This document shows positions 1 through 7,546 of a DNA stretch of 26,249 nt, piece after piece. Both the position numbers and the translations under genes were made by a program. Under the pieces are notes generated by a model that had not been told where the DNA came from, did not search any database, and saw only the letters and a list, made by a program, of their open reading frames with translations. Position 1 is the first letter of the stretch. Every line of letters begins with the position of its first letter. This DNA is from a virus: positions 1 through 26,249 of the IMG/VR virus record IMGVR_UViG_3300007276_000254; one strand, 5' to 3'.

Positions 1-1
1 G

Positions 2-1945
2 CTAGCTAGGAAGGTGGCCGGGTCTATAGGAATAGACTTCTTCGATAATACGACCTTCGAAATTAATAGGCTTATGTACTGGCCTAGTAAGGCTAGCGAC
101 GTGCCTTACTACTTCGAACACCAAGCCGGCGACTGGCTAGACGTAGACGCCATACTAGCACAGTATCGCGACTGGCGCGACGTAAGCGAGTGGCCTACGA
201 ATAAGGCCAGCGAAGACGACGTAAAGGACCGCGCCGGCAAGCAGGAAGACCCAACGGAAAAGCGCGGCATAGTCGGCGCCTTCTGCCGGGCCTACACTAT
301 CGAAGAAGCACTAGAAACCTTCTTAGCCAAAGCTTACGAACCCGGCGCAGAAGGGCGCTATACTTACCTAAAAGGATCCACGGCTAACGGGCTAGTAGTC
401 TATTCGGATAAGTTCGCCTATAGCCACCACGGAACCGACCCCGCCGGCGGCATGCTATGCAATGCTTTCGACTTAGTACGCGTGCATAAGTTCGCCGACT
501 TAGACGCGGCGCCGAATAGCCTTAAGAGTTTTAAAGCTATGGAAGCCTTCGCTATGACTGATAAGCGTACGAAGGCTATTTTAGCGCGCGAATTAAAGGA
601 AGTCTACGCCTTAGATTTTGACGACGAAAGCGGCGAATACTCTAAGGCGGAAGAAGTAGATAATAGCTGGCTAGACGGTATGGACATGGACCACAAAGGG
701 ACTATTTTTCTAGCGACCGCCAAGAATATAGATTTGATATTCGAGAATGATCTAGGTTTAAAAGGCACCTTCGCGCTTAACTTATTCGACGGGAAGCCCT
801 ACGCCACCAAGGCGCCGCCGTGGCGCCGAATTAAGGCCGCCGAACCTATGGAAGACGTGGACCTAGCCGGGCTTCGTAACTACGTAGAAAAGGCTTACGG
901 CATAAGCAGTAAGGAAAAAGTAGCCGACACGCTTAAGCTGGAACTACACCGGAACGCGTGGCACCCTATCCGCGACTTCCTTAACGGGCTAGTATGGGAT
1001 GGCCAGCCCCGGGTAGATAATCTTTTTATAGACTACTTCGGAACCGCGGAAACGATCTACGAACGCGAAGCCGCGCGTAAGTCTTTAGTAGGGGCCGTAG
1101 CGCGTATCTTTTCGCCCGGCTGCAAATTTGATTTAATGCCGGTAATAGTAGGCGACGAAGGCCTATACAAGTCTACCTTCTGGAAGCGCTTAGGGAAGCA
1201 ATGGTTTAGCGATACCTTCTTTAAGGTAGACGGTAAGGACGCCTTAGAGCAAATACAGGGCGCGTGGATTATAGAGATAGCGGAACTAGCGGGCCTGCGT
1301 AAAGGCGACGCCGAAAGTATAAAGCACTTTATCACAAAGCAGGAAGACGAATTTAGGGCGGCTTACGGGCACTTTAAGAAGAAGTATTTAAGGCAGTGCA
1401 TTTTCGTAGGGACTACCAACTGGCGCGACTTCCTTAAGGATCCTACAGGAAACCGCCGCTTCCTTCCTATAGTAGCCCAACCAGAACGCGTTACGAAGTC
1501 GGTAGATACCGACCTAGTAGGCGAAGAAGTTAGTCAAATTTGGGCCGAAGCGGTAAGCTACTACATGCAAGGCGAAAAGCTTTACTTAAGCAAAGAAGCG
1601 CAGGCGCTAGCGTTCGCGATTCAGGCGGCCCACATGGAGCAAGACGACCGCGCCGGCTATATAGATACCTTCTTAACCTTACCGCTACCGGAAGACTGGA
1701 CTAAGCGCGACGCGTTCGACCGGCAGGCCTACTTCGCCGACCGCCGCAGCGCCGAAGGCGTACCGCGTACCGAAGTAACCGTAGCCGAAATCTGGGTAGA
1801 GTGCCTAGGCAAAGCGCGCGAAGATATGAGTAAGTATAATACGCGCGAAATTAACGACATGCTGCGCGGCCTAGGCTGGCAGTTTGGCGGAAGCGTTAAA
1901 AATATTCCGCTTTACGGCCGGCAGCGCGTCTTCGTTAAAAAATAA
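2..1945 (+). CDS. VapE-type phage primase/helicase, C-terminal part (5' end outside window)
   Basis: This is a virulence-associated-E (VapE/VirE) family protein. In phages and mobile elements such proteins are the ATPase/helicase half of a primase-helicase used to start DNA replication. The frame is open to the window edge, so the GTG at 14 (giving 643 aa) is only the first visible start. The first residues (RLMYWPS, then a segment ending WLDVD) look like the region that normally follows an archaeo-eukaryotic primase domain, so I infer that domain lies upstream. Numbering from the GTG, a Walker A-like VGDEGLYKST lies at about 379-388, a Walker B-like AWIIEIAELAG at about 417-427, and a sensor/arginine-finger-like TGNRRF follows. 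The methyltransferase gene starts 3 nt after the stop. The family call is strong; the exact N-terminus is not visible. Confidence 0.86.
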   Translation, partial: LARKVAGSIGIDFFDNTTFEINRLMYWPSKASDVPYYFEHQAGDWLDVDAILAQYRDWRDVSEWPTNKASEDDVKDRAGKQEDPTEKRGIVGAFCRAYTIEEALETFLAKAYEPGAEGRYTYLKGSTANGLVVYSDKFAYSHHGTDPAGGMLCNAFDLVRVHKFADLDAAPNSLKSFKAMEAFAMTDKRTKAILARELKEVYALDFDDESGEYSKAEEVDNSWLDGMDMDHKGTIFLATAKNIDLIFENDLGLKGTFALNLFDGKPYATKAPPWRRIKAAEPMEDVDLAGLRNYVEKAYGISSKEKVADTLKLELHRNAWHPIRDFLNGLVWDGQPRVDNLFIDYFGTAETIYEREAARKSLVGAVARIFSPGCKFDLMPVIVGDEGLYKSTFWKRLGKQWFSDTFFKVDGKDALEQIQGAWIIEIAELAGLRKGDAESIKHFITKQEDEFRAAYGHFKKKYLRQCIFVGTTNWRDFLKDPTGNRRFLPIVAQPERVTKSVDTDLVGEEVSQIWAEAVSYYMQGEKLYLSKEAQALAFAIQAAHMEQDDRAGYIDTFLTLPLPEDWTKRDAFDRQAYFADRRSAEGVPRTEVTVAEIWVECLGKAREDMSKYNTREINDMLRGLGWQFGGSVKNIPLYGRQRVFVKK

Positions 1946-1948
1946 GCT

Positions 1949-2650
1949 ATGCAATATTTCGGAGGTAAATTTAAGATAGCTAAGCAAGTAGCGGAGATTA
2001 TAAACGCTAATCTAATAGGCCCCGCGCCGGTCTACTACGAACCCTTCTGCGGGGCGCTAAATATTACGCAATACATAAAACCCGAAGCGCTACGAATAGC
2101 TAGCGACTATAACGAAGCACTTATAGTTTTACTAAAAGCCGTACAAGCCGGCTGGCTTCCGCCTGAACACGTAAGCGAAGAAGACTACCGGGCACTAAAG
2201 CAGCAAACCGAAAACACCCCGCTAAAAGCTTTCGCGGGCTTCGCCTGCAGCTTCGGCGCTAAGTACTTCGGAGGCTACGCGCGTAACACCCGGCGCGGCG
2301 GCGACAACTTCGCTGCCCGGGGCCGGCGTACCTTGCTTAAGAAGTTCGGAGCCTTAAAAGGCGTTACTTTTTGGCATCAAAATTTTATGAATTTAAACCC
2401 GCTGCCGGGCGCCGTGATTTATTGCGACCCGCCTTACGCAAATACTACAGGATATACAACCGGGGCTTTTGATAGCGCGGCCTTTTGGGAAAAAGTAAGA
2501 AGCCTTAGCGCTACTAACTTAGTAATAGTTAGCGAGTACGTAGCCCCGGCGGACTTTACGGAAGTAGCCGCTTTTAATACCGACCTGAGTATTAGAGGCG
2601 CTAACGGCGTGCGCGCGAAACGAGTAGAAAAGTTATTTACCCATATTTAA
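1949..2650 (+). CDS. D12-class adenine-specific DNA methyltransferase
   Basis: The product is a 233-aa N6-adenine DNA methyltransferase of the D12 (Dam-like) class, which transfers a methyl group from S-adenosylmethionine to adenine in a short target. The expected motif order is present: FGGK at residues 4-7 (motif X), EPFCGA at 31-36 (SAM-binding motif I) and DPPY at 160-163 (catalytic motif IV). It is slightly shorter than E. coli Dam (about 278 aa), so its target domain may be compact. It begins 3 nt after the primase stop, which suggests co-transcription. No cognate restriction enzyme is seen beside it, so protection of phage DNA from host restriction, or regulation, is more likely than a full restriction-modification system. 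The target sequence cannot be read from the protein. Confidence 0.9.
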   Translation: MQYFGGKFKIAKQVAEIINANLIGPAPVYYEPFCGALNITQYIKPEALRIASDYNEALIVLLKAVQAGWLPPEHVSEEDYRALKQQTENTPLKAFAGFACSFGAKYFGGYARNTRRGGDNFAARGRRTLLKKFGALKGVTFWHQNFMNLNPLPGAVIYCDPPYANTTGYTTGAFDSAAFWEKVRSLSATNLVIVSEYVAPADFTEVAAFNTDLSIRGANGVRAKRVEKLFTHI

Positions 2651-2667
2651 AAATAGCTTGCTTTTTA

Positions 2668-2709
2668 ATTAAACAAAGTTTAATATTACTCATTGATTTA
2701 AACCAAACC
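2668..2709 (+). promoter_or_regulatory. Dyad plus ATTTAAACC promoter/operator element, copy 1
   Basis: A 7-3-7 inverted repeat, ATTAAAC-AAA-GTTTAAT (2668-2684), is followed by TATTAC and then ATTTAAACCAAACC starting at 2696, 20 nt from the dyad centre. The ATG of the 49-aa gene is at 2720. The same layout recurs at 5867, 9994 and, on the minus strand, 17989. I infer a shared promoter or operator for these genes. Confidence 0.65.
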
Positions 2710-2719
2710 CCCTAATAAG

Positions 2720-2869
2720 ATGAACGATTTAACCTTTACCACGAAAGCCGAAGTTCTTAAGAAGTTCGAAGAATTATATATGAACCGGCCTAGCGATATT
2801 TATAATATGTATTTTATAAAAGCTTCGGCTACTTACGTACTACGAAAAGAGGCGCGAAGCAATGGTTAA
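2720..2869 (+). CDS. Small hypothetical protein (49 aa)
   Basis: A 49-codon frame starts at ATG 2720 and ends at TAA 2867-2869, overlapping the start of the PP-loop gene (ATG 2862) by 8 bp. It lies directly downstream of the dyad element and fills what would otherwise be a gap. Codon use (CTA, GAA, TTA) matches the genuine phage genes. The product is a small basic/amphipathic protein (begins MNDLTFTTKAEV) with a likely helical N-terminal half. I do not recognise a family. The overlap with the next gene suggests translational coupling. Confidence 0.6.
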   Translation: MNDLTFTTKAEVLKKFEELYMNRPSDIYNMYFIKASATYVLRKEARSNG

Positions 2870-3794
2870 GAAGAAACTACTTATAAGCTTTTCGGGGGGC
2901 GAAACTTCCGCCTACATGGCTGCGCGGCTTCTTACCGAAAAGCGCGACGAGTACGAAATAGCGCTAGTCTTCGCGAACACCGGGCAAGAAAACGAAGAAA
3001 CGCTAGTTTTCGTAGAAGCCTTCGCTAAGCATTTTAAAGTTAAAATTTATTGGATTGAAGGCCTACACTTCTACGGCCTCGGTAAAGGCACGCGCTTTAA
3101 ATTAGTAGACTTCGAAACCGCGGACCGGGTAGGGCGGACTTTTGAAAGCTTCGTAAGCGTTTACGGCCTGCCTAATTCTGCCGCGCCGCAATGCACCCGC
3201 GAACTAAAAGGCGCCCCTATAAAGGCCTTCGCGCGCTTATTTTTGGGCTGGCGTGGCTACTATACCGCGATAGGAATAAGGGCCGACGAAGCGGACCGTA
3301 TGACTAAAAGCGCTAGAAATAGCAAATTTATCTACCCGCTTATATCTACGTGGCCTACGACTAAGCCCGAGGTTAACGCTTTTTGGGCGGCTATGCCCTT
3401 TAGACTAAAGCTAAAAGGCTACGAGGGTAACTGCGTTTTTTGTTGGAAGAAGTCTAAAAAGAAGCTGCTAAAAATAGCGCAGGAACGGCCCGAAGTTTTC
3501 GCTTTTCCCGCACACCTAGAAGCTACTTACGGCGACTTTTTCCCGGCGCACCGTGCCGAAGCGTGGCGCAAAGCGGGCAAAGAAATACCCAAAAATATTA
3601 AGATGTTTAGGGGCAGCGTTAGCGCCTTAGATATCCTAGCCGAAGCCGCTACCCTGCCGCCAGTAGAAGTATCCGACGATAGCGTAGAAGTAGACATACT
3701 AGGCAGCCCTATAAACCCGGACGACTTAGACCTAGTAGGCGGCGATAGCTGCGAAGTTTGGGCAGACTGCCGAAGCGACGACGAACTAATATAA
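2862..3794 (+). CDS. PAPS-reductase-like PP-loop (ATP-pyrophosphatase) family protein
   Basis: This 310-aa protein belongs to the phosphoadenosine-phosphosulfate reductase/ATP-pyrophosphatase (PP-loop) superfamily. The PP-loop SGGETS lies at residues 11-16. The motif CTRELKGAPI at 111-120 matches the substrate-binding region of this group, and a CVFC cysteine pair lies at 191-194. Family members bind ATP and adenylate a substrate; in bacteria they act in sulfate assimilation, and the DndC subgroup acts in DNA phosphorothioation. In phages the substrate is usually unknown. Here the gene sits among DNA-modifying and DNA-processing genes, which hints at a nucleic-acid-related role, but that is inference. 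The last 60 or so residues are acidic and look like a low-complexity tail. Confidence 0.82.
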   Translation: MVKKKLLISFSGGETSAYMAARLLTEKRDEYEIALVFANTGQENEETLVFVEAFAKHFKVKIYWIEGLHFYGLGKGTRFKLVDFETADRVGRTFESFVSVYGLPNSAAPQCTRELKGAPIKAFARLFLGWRGYYTAIGIRADEADRMTKSARNSKFIYPLISTWPTTKPEVNAFWAAMPFRLKLKGYEGNCVFCWKKSKKKLLKIAQERPEVFAFPAHLEATYGDFFPAHRAEAWRKAGKEIPKNIKMFRGSVSALDILAEAATLPPVEVSDDSVEVDILGSPINPDDLDLVGGDSCEVWADCRSDDELI

Positions 3795-3812
3795 TTTTAA
3801 CTTCCTAATCTT

Positions 3813-4100
3813 ATGACCGAAAAACAAATAGAAAAGAAGCTACGCCTAGGCATTGAAAAGCTGGGCGGCTTATGTTTAAAATTCCCTGCTAGCTTCTTCG
3901 CCGGCATACCGGACCGCCTATGTATCTGCCCGGGCGGGCTAGTCTTCTTCGTAGAAACGAAGGGCGAAGGGCTTAAGCTGCGACCGCGCCAGCTACACGT
4001 AGCGAAGAAGCTCAAAGCGTTAGGCGTTCGCGTGTACGTCGCGAACTCCGCCGCTATGGTGGACAACCTTTTAATTTCACTTGGTGCCGTCTACACTTAA
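3813..4100 (+). CDS. VRR-NUC domain nuclease
   Basis: A compact 95-aa VRR-NUC (virus-type replication-repair nuclease) protein of the PD-(D/E)XK superfamily. The catalytic motifs are readable: an N-terminal glutamate in the first helix (MTEKQIEKKL), GIPD at residues 31-34 and ETK at 48-50, followed by the conserved RPRQ at 57-60. Stand-alone VRR-NUC proteins of about 90-100 aa are common in phage replication modules and act as structure-specific or Holliday-junction nucleases. The gene follows the PP-loop gene by 18 nt and precedes the SNF2-type helicase, a frequent partner of VRR-NUC genes in phages. The opposite-strand frame over the same bases is a shadow. Confidence 0.88.
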   Translation: MTEKQIEKKLRLGIEKLGGLCLKFPASFFAGIPDRLCICPGGLVFFVETKGEGLKLRPRQLHVAKKLKALGVRVYVANSAAMVDNLLISLGAVYT

Positions 4101-4139
4101 AATAAATTTTATATAAACGAGACTAAAAAACTTTAAAAA

Positions 4140-4466
4140 ATGATTCAGGAAAAAAAAGTATTTGAAACGCCAAACTTTGGCGGCGAAGGCGTGTTGCATT
4201 TTGATATCGAAAAGGACGCGGTTAATTACGTGGCTTTTTACGCCTTGGAAGAGATCCGAAACAATTACCCAAATAACGGGATAAGGGGACCCATTAAGAA
4301 AGCCGAGTTGCTTTACAATTCTATTAAATTATTAAACGCCAAGTCTCCAGAAATGCTTGAGTGTTTAATCGAGGCTGTCTCAAAGGTAGCATTTGAGGGC
4401 TTCCAAGAATTTAAAGATATTACGCCCGAAAGTCCTAAAGGTTATAACCCCGCAACCGCGTGCTAA
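4140..4466 (+). CDS. Hypothetical protein, atypical codon use
   Basis: A 108-aa protein that I do not recognise. It appears soluble, with alternating helices (the central part is predicted helical by eye) and no obvious catalytic or metal-binding motif. The ATG at 4140 is preceded by an A-rich leader (CTTTAAAAA) rather than a Shine-Dalgarno sequence. Its codons differ from its neighbours: it uses TTG, ATC and ATT with almost no CTA or ATA, whereas the flanking genes use CTA and ATA heavily. That suggests a later arrival from another genome. It overlaps the start of the helicase gene by 7 bp, so it is integrated into the operon. Confidence 0.65.
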   Translation: MIQEKKVFETPNFGGEGVLHFDIEKDAVNYVAFYALEEIRNNYPNNGIRGPIKKAELLYNSIKLLNAKSPEMLECLIEAVSKVAFEGFQEFKDITPESPKGYNPATAC

Positions 4467-5848
4467 GCCTTAACAACCTCCACGACTACCAGCGATTCGG
4501 CATTAAGCACGTACTAGAGCGCGAAGAGGGCGCCGGGCTTTTCCTAGACATGGGCCTAGGTAAAACGGTAATAGCCTTAACGGCCATACGCGAACTACTA
4601 GACCGGCTAGAAGTTAGCCGCGTGCTAGTAGTAGGTCCTAAGCGCGTAGTAGAATCAGTATGGACGCAGGAAGCTACGAAGTGGCAGCATACCGCCGGGC
4701 TAACTTTTAGCCTAGTAGCCGGTACCGCTAAGAAGCGCGAAGCAGCGCTAGAAGTGGAGGCCGACGTTTACCTAGTTAGCCGGGATAACATACCGTGGCT
4801 ATGCGGCCTTTACGGCGGCAGCTTCCTACCGTTCGATCTACTTATATTAGACGAACTAAGCAGCTTTAAGAACCACCAAAGCCAGCGCTTCAAAGCGCTT
4901 AAGCGGGTCCGCAAGTCCGTAGGCCGGGTAATAGGTCTAACCGGGACCCCGGCGCCTAACGGGTTAATTGACTTATGGGCGCAGGTATTTCTACTAGACG
5001 GCGGCGAACGCTTAGGCCATAGCGTAGGGCGCTACCGCGAAGCTTACTTTAAGCCCGACGCCCGTAACGGCGCTATGGTTTATAACTATAAGCTGAAAGA
5101 CGAAGCGCAGCAAGGTAGAATCTATAAGGCTATAGGCGACCTTTGTATAAGTATGAAGGCCGAAGACTTCTTAGATATGCCGGAAAAAATACTAATTGAC
5201 GAACGCGTAAGCTTCGGCCCTAAGCTGGCTAAGGACTACGCCGACTTCGAGAAGGAATTAGTACTAAGCTTACTTAGCGAACTGGGCGAAAAAGAAATAA
5301 GCGTAGCCAGCGCGGCGGCCCTATCTAATAAGCTGCTACAGTTCGCTAACGGTGCGGTATATGACGAAGACCGCGAAGCGCACGCCGTACACGATCTTAA
5401 GCTAGATAAGCTAGAAGACATACTGGAAGCCGCGAACGGGCGGCCGCTGCTAGTAGCGGTAGCTTTCCGCCATGACGCGGCCAGGATAATGAAACGATTT
5501 AAAAGCATTAAGCCCCGGCAGCTAAGTGGCCAGCAAGATATAGACGACTGGAACGCCGGGCGCGTATCTATGCTAATCTTACACCCTGCCAGCGGCGGGC
5601 ACGGTTTGAATATCCAACACGGTAGTAATTTTATAGTATGGTTCGGCCTTAATTGGAGCCTAGAACTTTATAAGCAGCTTAACGCCCGGCTATGGCGCCA
5701 AGGGCAGAAAGCTAAGCAGGTTTTTATCTACAGGATCCTAGCCGCCGGTACGCTAGACGAACGCGTAATTAGGACCTTAAGCGAAAAAGACAGCACCGAA
5801 GGCGAACTGCTTAGCGCCGTTAAAGCAATTATTAAAAAATATATTTAA
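4460..5848 (+). CDS. SNF2-type DEAD/DEAH-box helicase
   Basis: A 462-aa superfamily 2 helicase/translocase of the SNF2 type, ATP-driven and acting on double-stranded DNA. Motifs appear in order: a Q-motif-like HDYQRFG (residues 8-14), Walker A DMGLGKT (30-36), DELS as the DEAH-equivalent motif II (131-134), TGTPAPN as motif III (161-167), and RLWRQGQ as motif VI near 410-416. Length fits the short phage SNF2 helicases. The start is GTG at 4460; an in-frame TAA at 4445 excludes an earlier one, and the start overlaps the previous stop. Proximity to the VRR-NUC nuclease suggests both serve replication or recombination. Confidence 0.9.
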   Translation: MLSLNNLHDYQRFGIKHVLEREEGAGLFLDMGLGKTVIALTAIRELLDRLEVSRVLVVGPKRVVESVWTQEATKWQHTAGLTFSLVAGTAKKREAALEVEADVYLVSRDNIPWLCGLYGGSFLPFDLLILDELSSFKNHQSQRFKALKRVRKSVGRVIGLTGTPAPNGLIDLWAQVFLLDGGERLGHSVGRYREAYFKPDARNGAMVYNYKLKDEAQQGRIYKAIGDLCISMKAEDFLDMPEKILIDERVSFGPKLAKDYADFEKELVLSLLSELGEKEISVASAAALSNKLLQFANGAVYDEDREAHAVHDLKLDKLEDILEAANGRPLLVAVAFRHDAARIMKRFKSIKPRQLSGQQDIDDWNAGRVSMLILHPASGGHGLNIQHGSNFIVWFGLNWSLELYKQLNARLWRQGQKAKQVFIYRILAAGTLDERVIRTLSEKDSTEGELLSAVKAIIKKYI

Positions 5849-5866
5849 ATTTTGTTTGTTTATTAT

Positions 5867-5907
5867 TTAAACTTTGTTTAATATTACGTATTCATTTAAA
5901 CCAAACC
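5867..5907 (+). promoter_or_regulatory. Dyad plus ATTTAAACC promoter/operator element, copy 2
   Basis: TTAAAC-TTT-GTTTAA (5867-5881) is followed by TATTACG and ATTTAAACCAAACC from 5894, again 20 nt from the dyad centre. It sits in the gap between the helicase and the 179-aa gene (ATG 5920). The 14-base downstream block is identical to that of copy 1. Promoter/operator function is inferred. Confidence 0.65.
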
Positions 5908-5919
5908 TCTTAAAAAATT

Positions 5920-6459
5920 ATGCTTCCTAAACTACATTTATTAACCGCTAAAGACGACGGCCTGCGCCCAGCGCTTGCTTGCGTAAGAATTACAAAAAAG
6001 GACTTAAGAGCCTGCAGCGGCTTTATCGGGGCGATAATCCAAACCGAAAGCACCGGGCTAAAAATCGAACAACTGCCCGAAAGTCCGGTTTACATGAAGG
6101 CCGAAAGCTTTAAGCTGTTAACGACTCCGGACGTCGTAGCGATTATCTTTGAGGGCGAGTTTTTTAGAGTTCTTCTTAGAAATAAGCCCTATAAGTTGGC
6201 CCCTATATATGAGTTAGATGAAAATTACCCGGACTTAGATGCTGTTTTCCCTACCGGGGATCAGGCGAAGGATACCGGCGAAGTAGGTATCAACCCTACG
6301 CTTTTATCGCTTTTAGCGGAGGGGCTAACCCTGCCCAGCGAAAAAAATAAGAGTCTAAAGTTAAAGTTTTGCGGAACTAACAGGGCTATTTTAGTTAAGA
6401 CCTTCGCTTCGGAGCTGGACGCAAAAGGGATAATACTGCCGGTAGCTATTGAAAATTAA
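5920..6459 (+). CDS. Hypothetical protein, possibly sliding-clamp-like
   Basis: A 179-aa protein with no certain family. Two segments recall a bacterial beta sliding clamp (DnaN) fold: the N-terminal LTAKDDGLRPALACVRI resembles the start of a clamp subdomain, and the C-terminal GIILPVAIEN resembles the end of the last clamp domain. A full DnaN is about 370 aa, so this would be a half-length clamp-like protein. It has its own dyad element upstream and a hairpin terminator just downstream, so it forms a one-gene transcription unit within the replication region. The clamp idea is a weak pattern match. Confidence 0.6.
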   Translation: MLPKLHLLTAKDDGLRPALACVRITKKDLRACSGFIGAIIQTESTGLKIEQLPESPVYMKAESFKLLTTPDVVAIIFEGEFFRVLLRNKPYKLAPIYELDENYPDLDAVFPTGDQAKDTGEVGINPTLLSLLAEGLTLPSEKNKSLKLKFCGTNRAILVKTFASELDAKGIILPVAIEN

Positions 6460-6467
6460 ACCTAACC

Positions 6468-6485
6468 GGCCCTTCGGGGCCTTTA
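6468..6485 (+). terminator. Hairpin terminator after the 179-aa gene
   Basis: GGCCC-TTCG-GGGCC forms a 5-bp GC stem with a TTCG tetraloop (6468-6481), followed by a short TTTA tract. It begins 9 nt after the stop of the upstream gene. The U-tract is weak, so termination may be partial. Confidence 0.6.
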
Positions 6486-6503
6486 CCCTAACCCTTAAAT
6501 AAG

Positions 6504-6935
6504 ATGAACTTAAAAGAAACCCTAGCCCGTATAGCGGACGACCTTAAGACGCTAGACGCGCAGATAGCCGAAACGGTTAGCACTATTACGCTAGGCTGCG
6601 AAGTAGAAGTAGCCGACCTAGCAGCCGACTACGAACGCCAGCTAGGTCGCTTATCAGCTTCGCACGCGGAAACCGACGCAGCTACTAAAGCGCGCTACGA
6701 AGCCTACCTAGATACGCTTAAAGACAAGGCGGCCGAAGCCTTAGAAGAACTCGAAGAACTACAGCGGACTACCGAAGACGCGCTAGAACTGCAGGCCGAA
6801 TTAGAGATGGACCGCAGCGGCGTTCTACCTACCGGGAACCTTAAGCAGCGGCTAGCCTTCGACAAGCTGGCGGCGTGCTGGGAAACCTTAAATTTAGACA
6901 ATCTTGAAACCTATCTAGACTCATGTACAAAATAG
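6504..6935 (+). CDS. Hypothetical coiled-coil protein
   Basis: A 143-aa acidic protein that is helical almost throughout. Alanine, glutamate and leucine dominate, and heptad-like spacing runs from about residue 5 to 105 (for example LEELEELQRTTEDALELQAE near 80-99). No enzyme motif is visible. Position in the replication block suggests an accessory, single-stranded-DNA-related or scaffolding role, but this is not supported by sequence. The ATG at 6504 is preceded by an A/T-rich leader (CTTAAATAAG). The opposite-strand frame at 6704-6901 is a shadow of this coiled coil. Confidence 0.7.
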   Translation: MNLKETLARIADDLKTLDAQIAETVSTITLGCEVEVADLAADYERQLGRLSASHAETDAATKARYEAYLDTLKDKAAEALEELEELQRTTEDALELQAELEMDRSGVLPTGNLKQRLAFDKLAACWETLNLDNLETYLDSCTK

Positions 6936-7102
6936 AAATCAAGATAACCGGCCGCGGGAAGGCTAGAAGGCTAGCTACTTTCTTAGAGTTAGTTAACTTT
7001 TACGATAAGCCAAATATAAAAAAGACGCTTATAGTAGAAGAAGACCGGCAGCTAGCCTTTCTTTTTAGCCCGGAAATTAACTTAGAAATAATAGCGGAAT
7101 AG
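6923..7102 (+). CDS. Small hypothetical protein (59 aa)
   Basis: A 59-codon frame starts at ATG 6923, overlapping the end of the coiled-coil gene by 13 bp, and stops at TAG 7100-7102. The product is basic at the N-terminus (MYKIEIKITGRGKARR) and alternates hydrophobic and charged residues toward the C-terminus (a likely small alpha/beta fold). Codon use (CTA, ATA, TTA) matches the phage. A terminator follows 28 nt later, so this is probably the last gene of the replication block. No family recognised. Confidence 0.6.
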   Translation: MYKIEIKITGRGKARRLATFLELVNFYDKPNIKKTLIVEEDRQLAFLFSPEINLEIIAE

Positions 7103-7130
7103 TGGCTAAAAATAGCGAATGTTTAAAATT

Positions 7131-7150
7131 AGCGCCTACGGGCGCTTTTT
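7131..7150 (+). terminator. Rho-independent terminator ending the replication block
   Basis: AGCGCC-TACG-GGCGCT (7131-7146) forms a 6-bp stem followed immediately by TTTT. It lies 28 nt after the 59-aa gene and before the long non-coding region. Confidence 0.8.
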
Positions 7151-7162
7151 GCGTTTTAGCAG

Positions 7163-7216
7163 GGTAAACACAAAAGGCCCTGTTTACCTTTGTGTTTACC
7201 TCGGTGTTTACCTTCG
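7163..7216 (+). repeat. TGTTTACC iteron-like repeats
   Basis: Three direct copies of TGTTTACC start at 7181, 7193 and 7205, exactly 12 bp apart. An inverted copy (GGTAAACA) lies at 7163-7170. Further copies of the TGTTTAC core occur at 7391 and 7489, and inverted at 7448-7455. The region 7103-7546 otherwise holds no gene: it contains the terminator, these repeats, an AT-rich tract (7247-7300) and an inverted repeat (7307-7359). Regular spacing close to the helical repeat is typical of replication-initiator or packaging-protein sites; which one is unknown. Confidence 0.7.
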
Positions 7217-7306
7217 TAACTACTTAAGAGCCAATATGTTAGAACCTATTTACTATACTATATATACTATATATACAATAAGAAGAAGAAATATATAGAA
7301 GGCGAA

Positions 7307-7359
7307 GGGGTAGGGGTCTGCACGCGAGGCGCTAGCACCCGTATAGACACCCCTACCCC
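7307..7359. repeat. 11-bp inverted repeat in the non-coding region
   Basis: GGGGTAGGGGT (7307-7317) is exactly complementary to ACCCCTACCCC (7349-7359), with a 31-nt loop that contains the small palindrome GCTAGC. The arms are strand-biased (G-rich on one side, C-rich on the other). No U-tract follows, so it is not an obvious terminator. It lies next to the iteron-like repeats and AT-rich tract. Confidence 0.75.
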
Positions 7360-7546
7360 CGTAAGGATATATAGAGTTTTTTGTGTTCTTTGTTTACTTT
7401 GGCACTTTTTCGGCTTATAAGTAGCTGGCTATTAGCAAAGTAGTAGGGGTAAACAAAGAATTTACTTGAAGGGGTCCCGGCTTAGTTGTGTTTACTTTTG
7501 GCTTTTGTGGCTCTTTTTTCGTAAAATTGTTTAAAATAATAGAACT

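Noticed and set aside
2862-3794. DNA phosphorothioation system (DndC)
   Set aside because: No dndA, B, D or E partner is visible; only the general PP-loop family is supported.
7236-7298. 20-codon frame over the AT-rich tract
   Set aside because: It is low-complexity (YTIYTIYTI-type) from the alternating AT sequence and has no supporting context.
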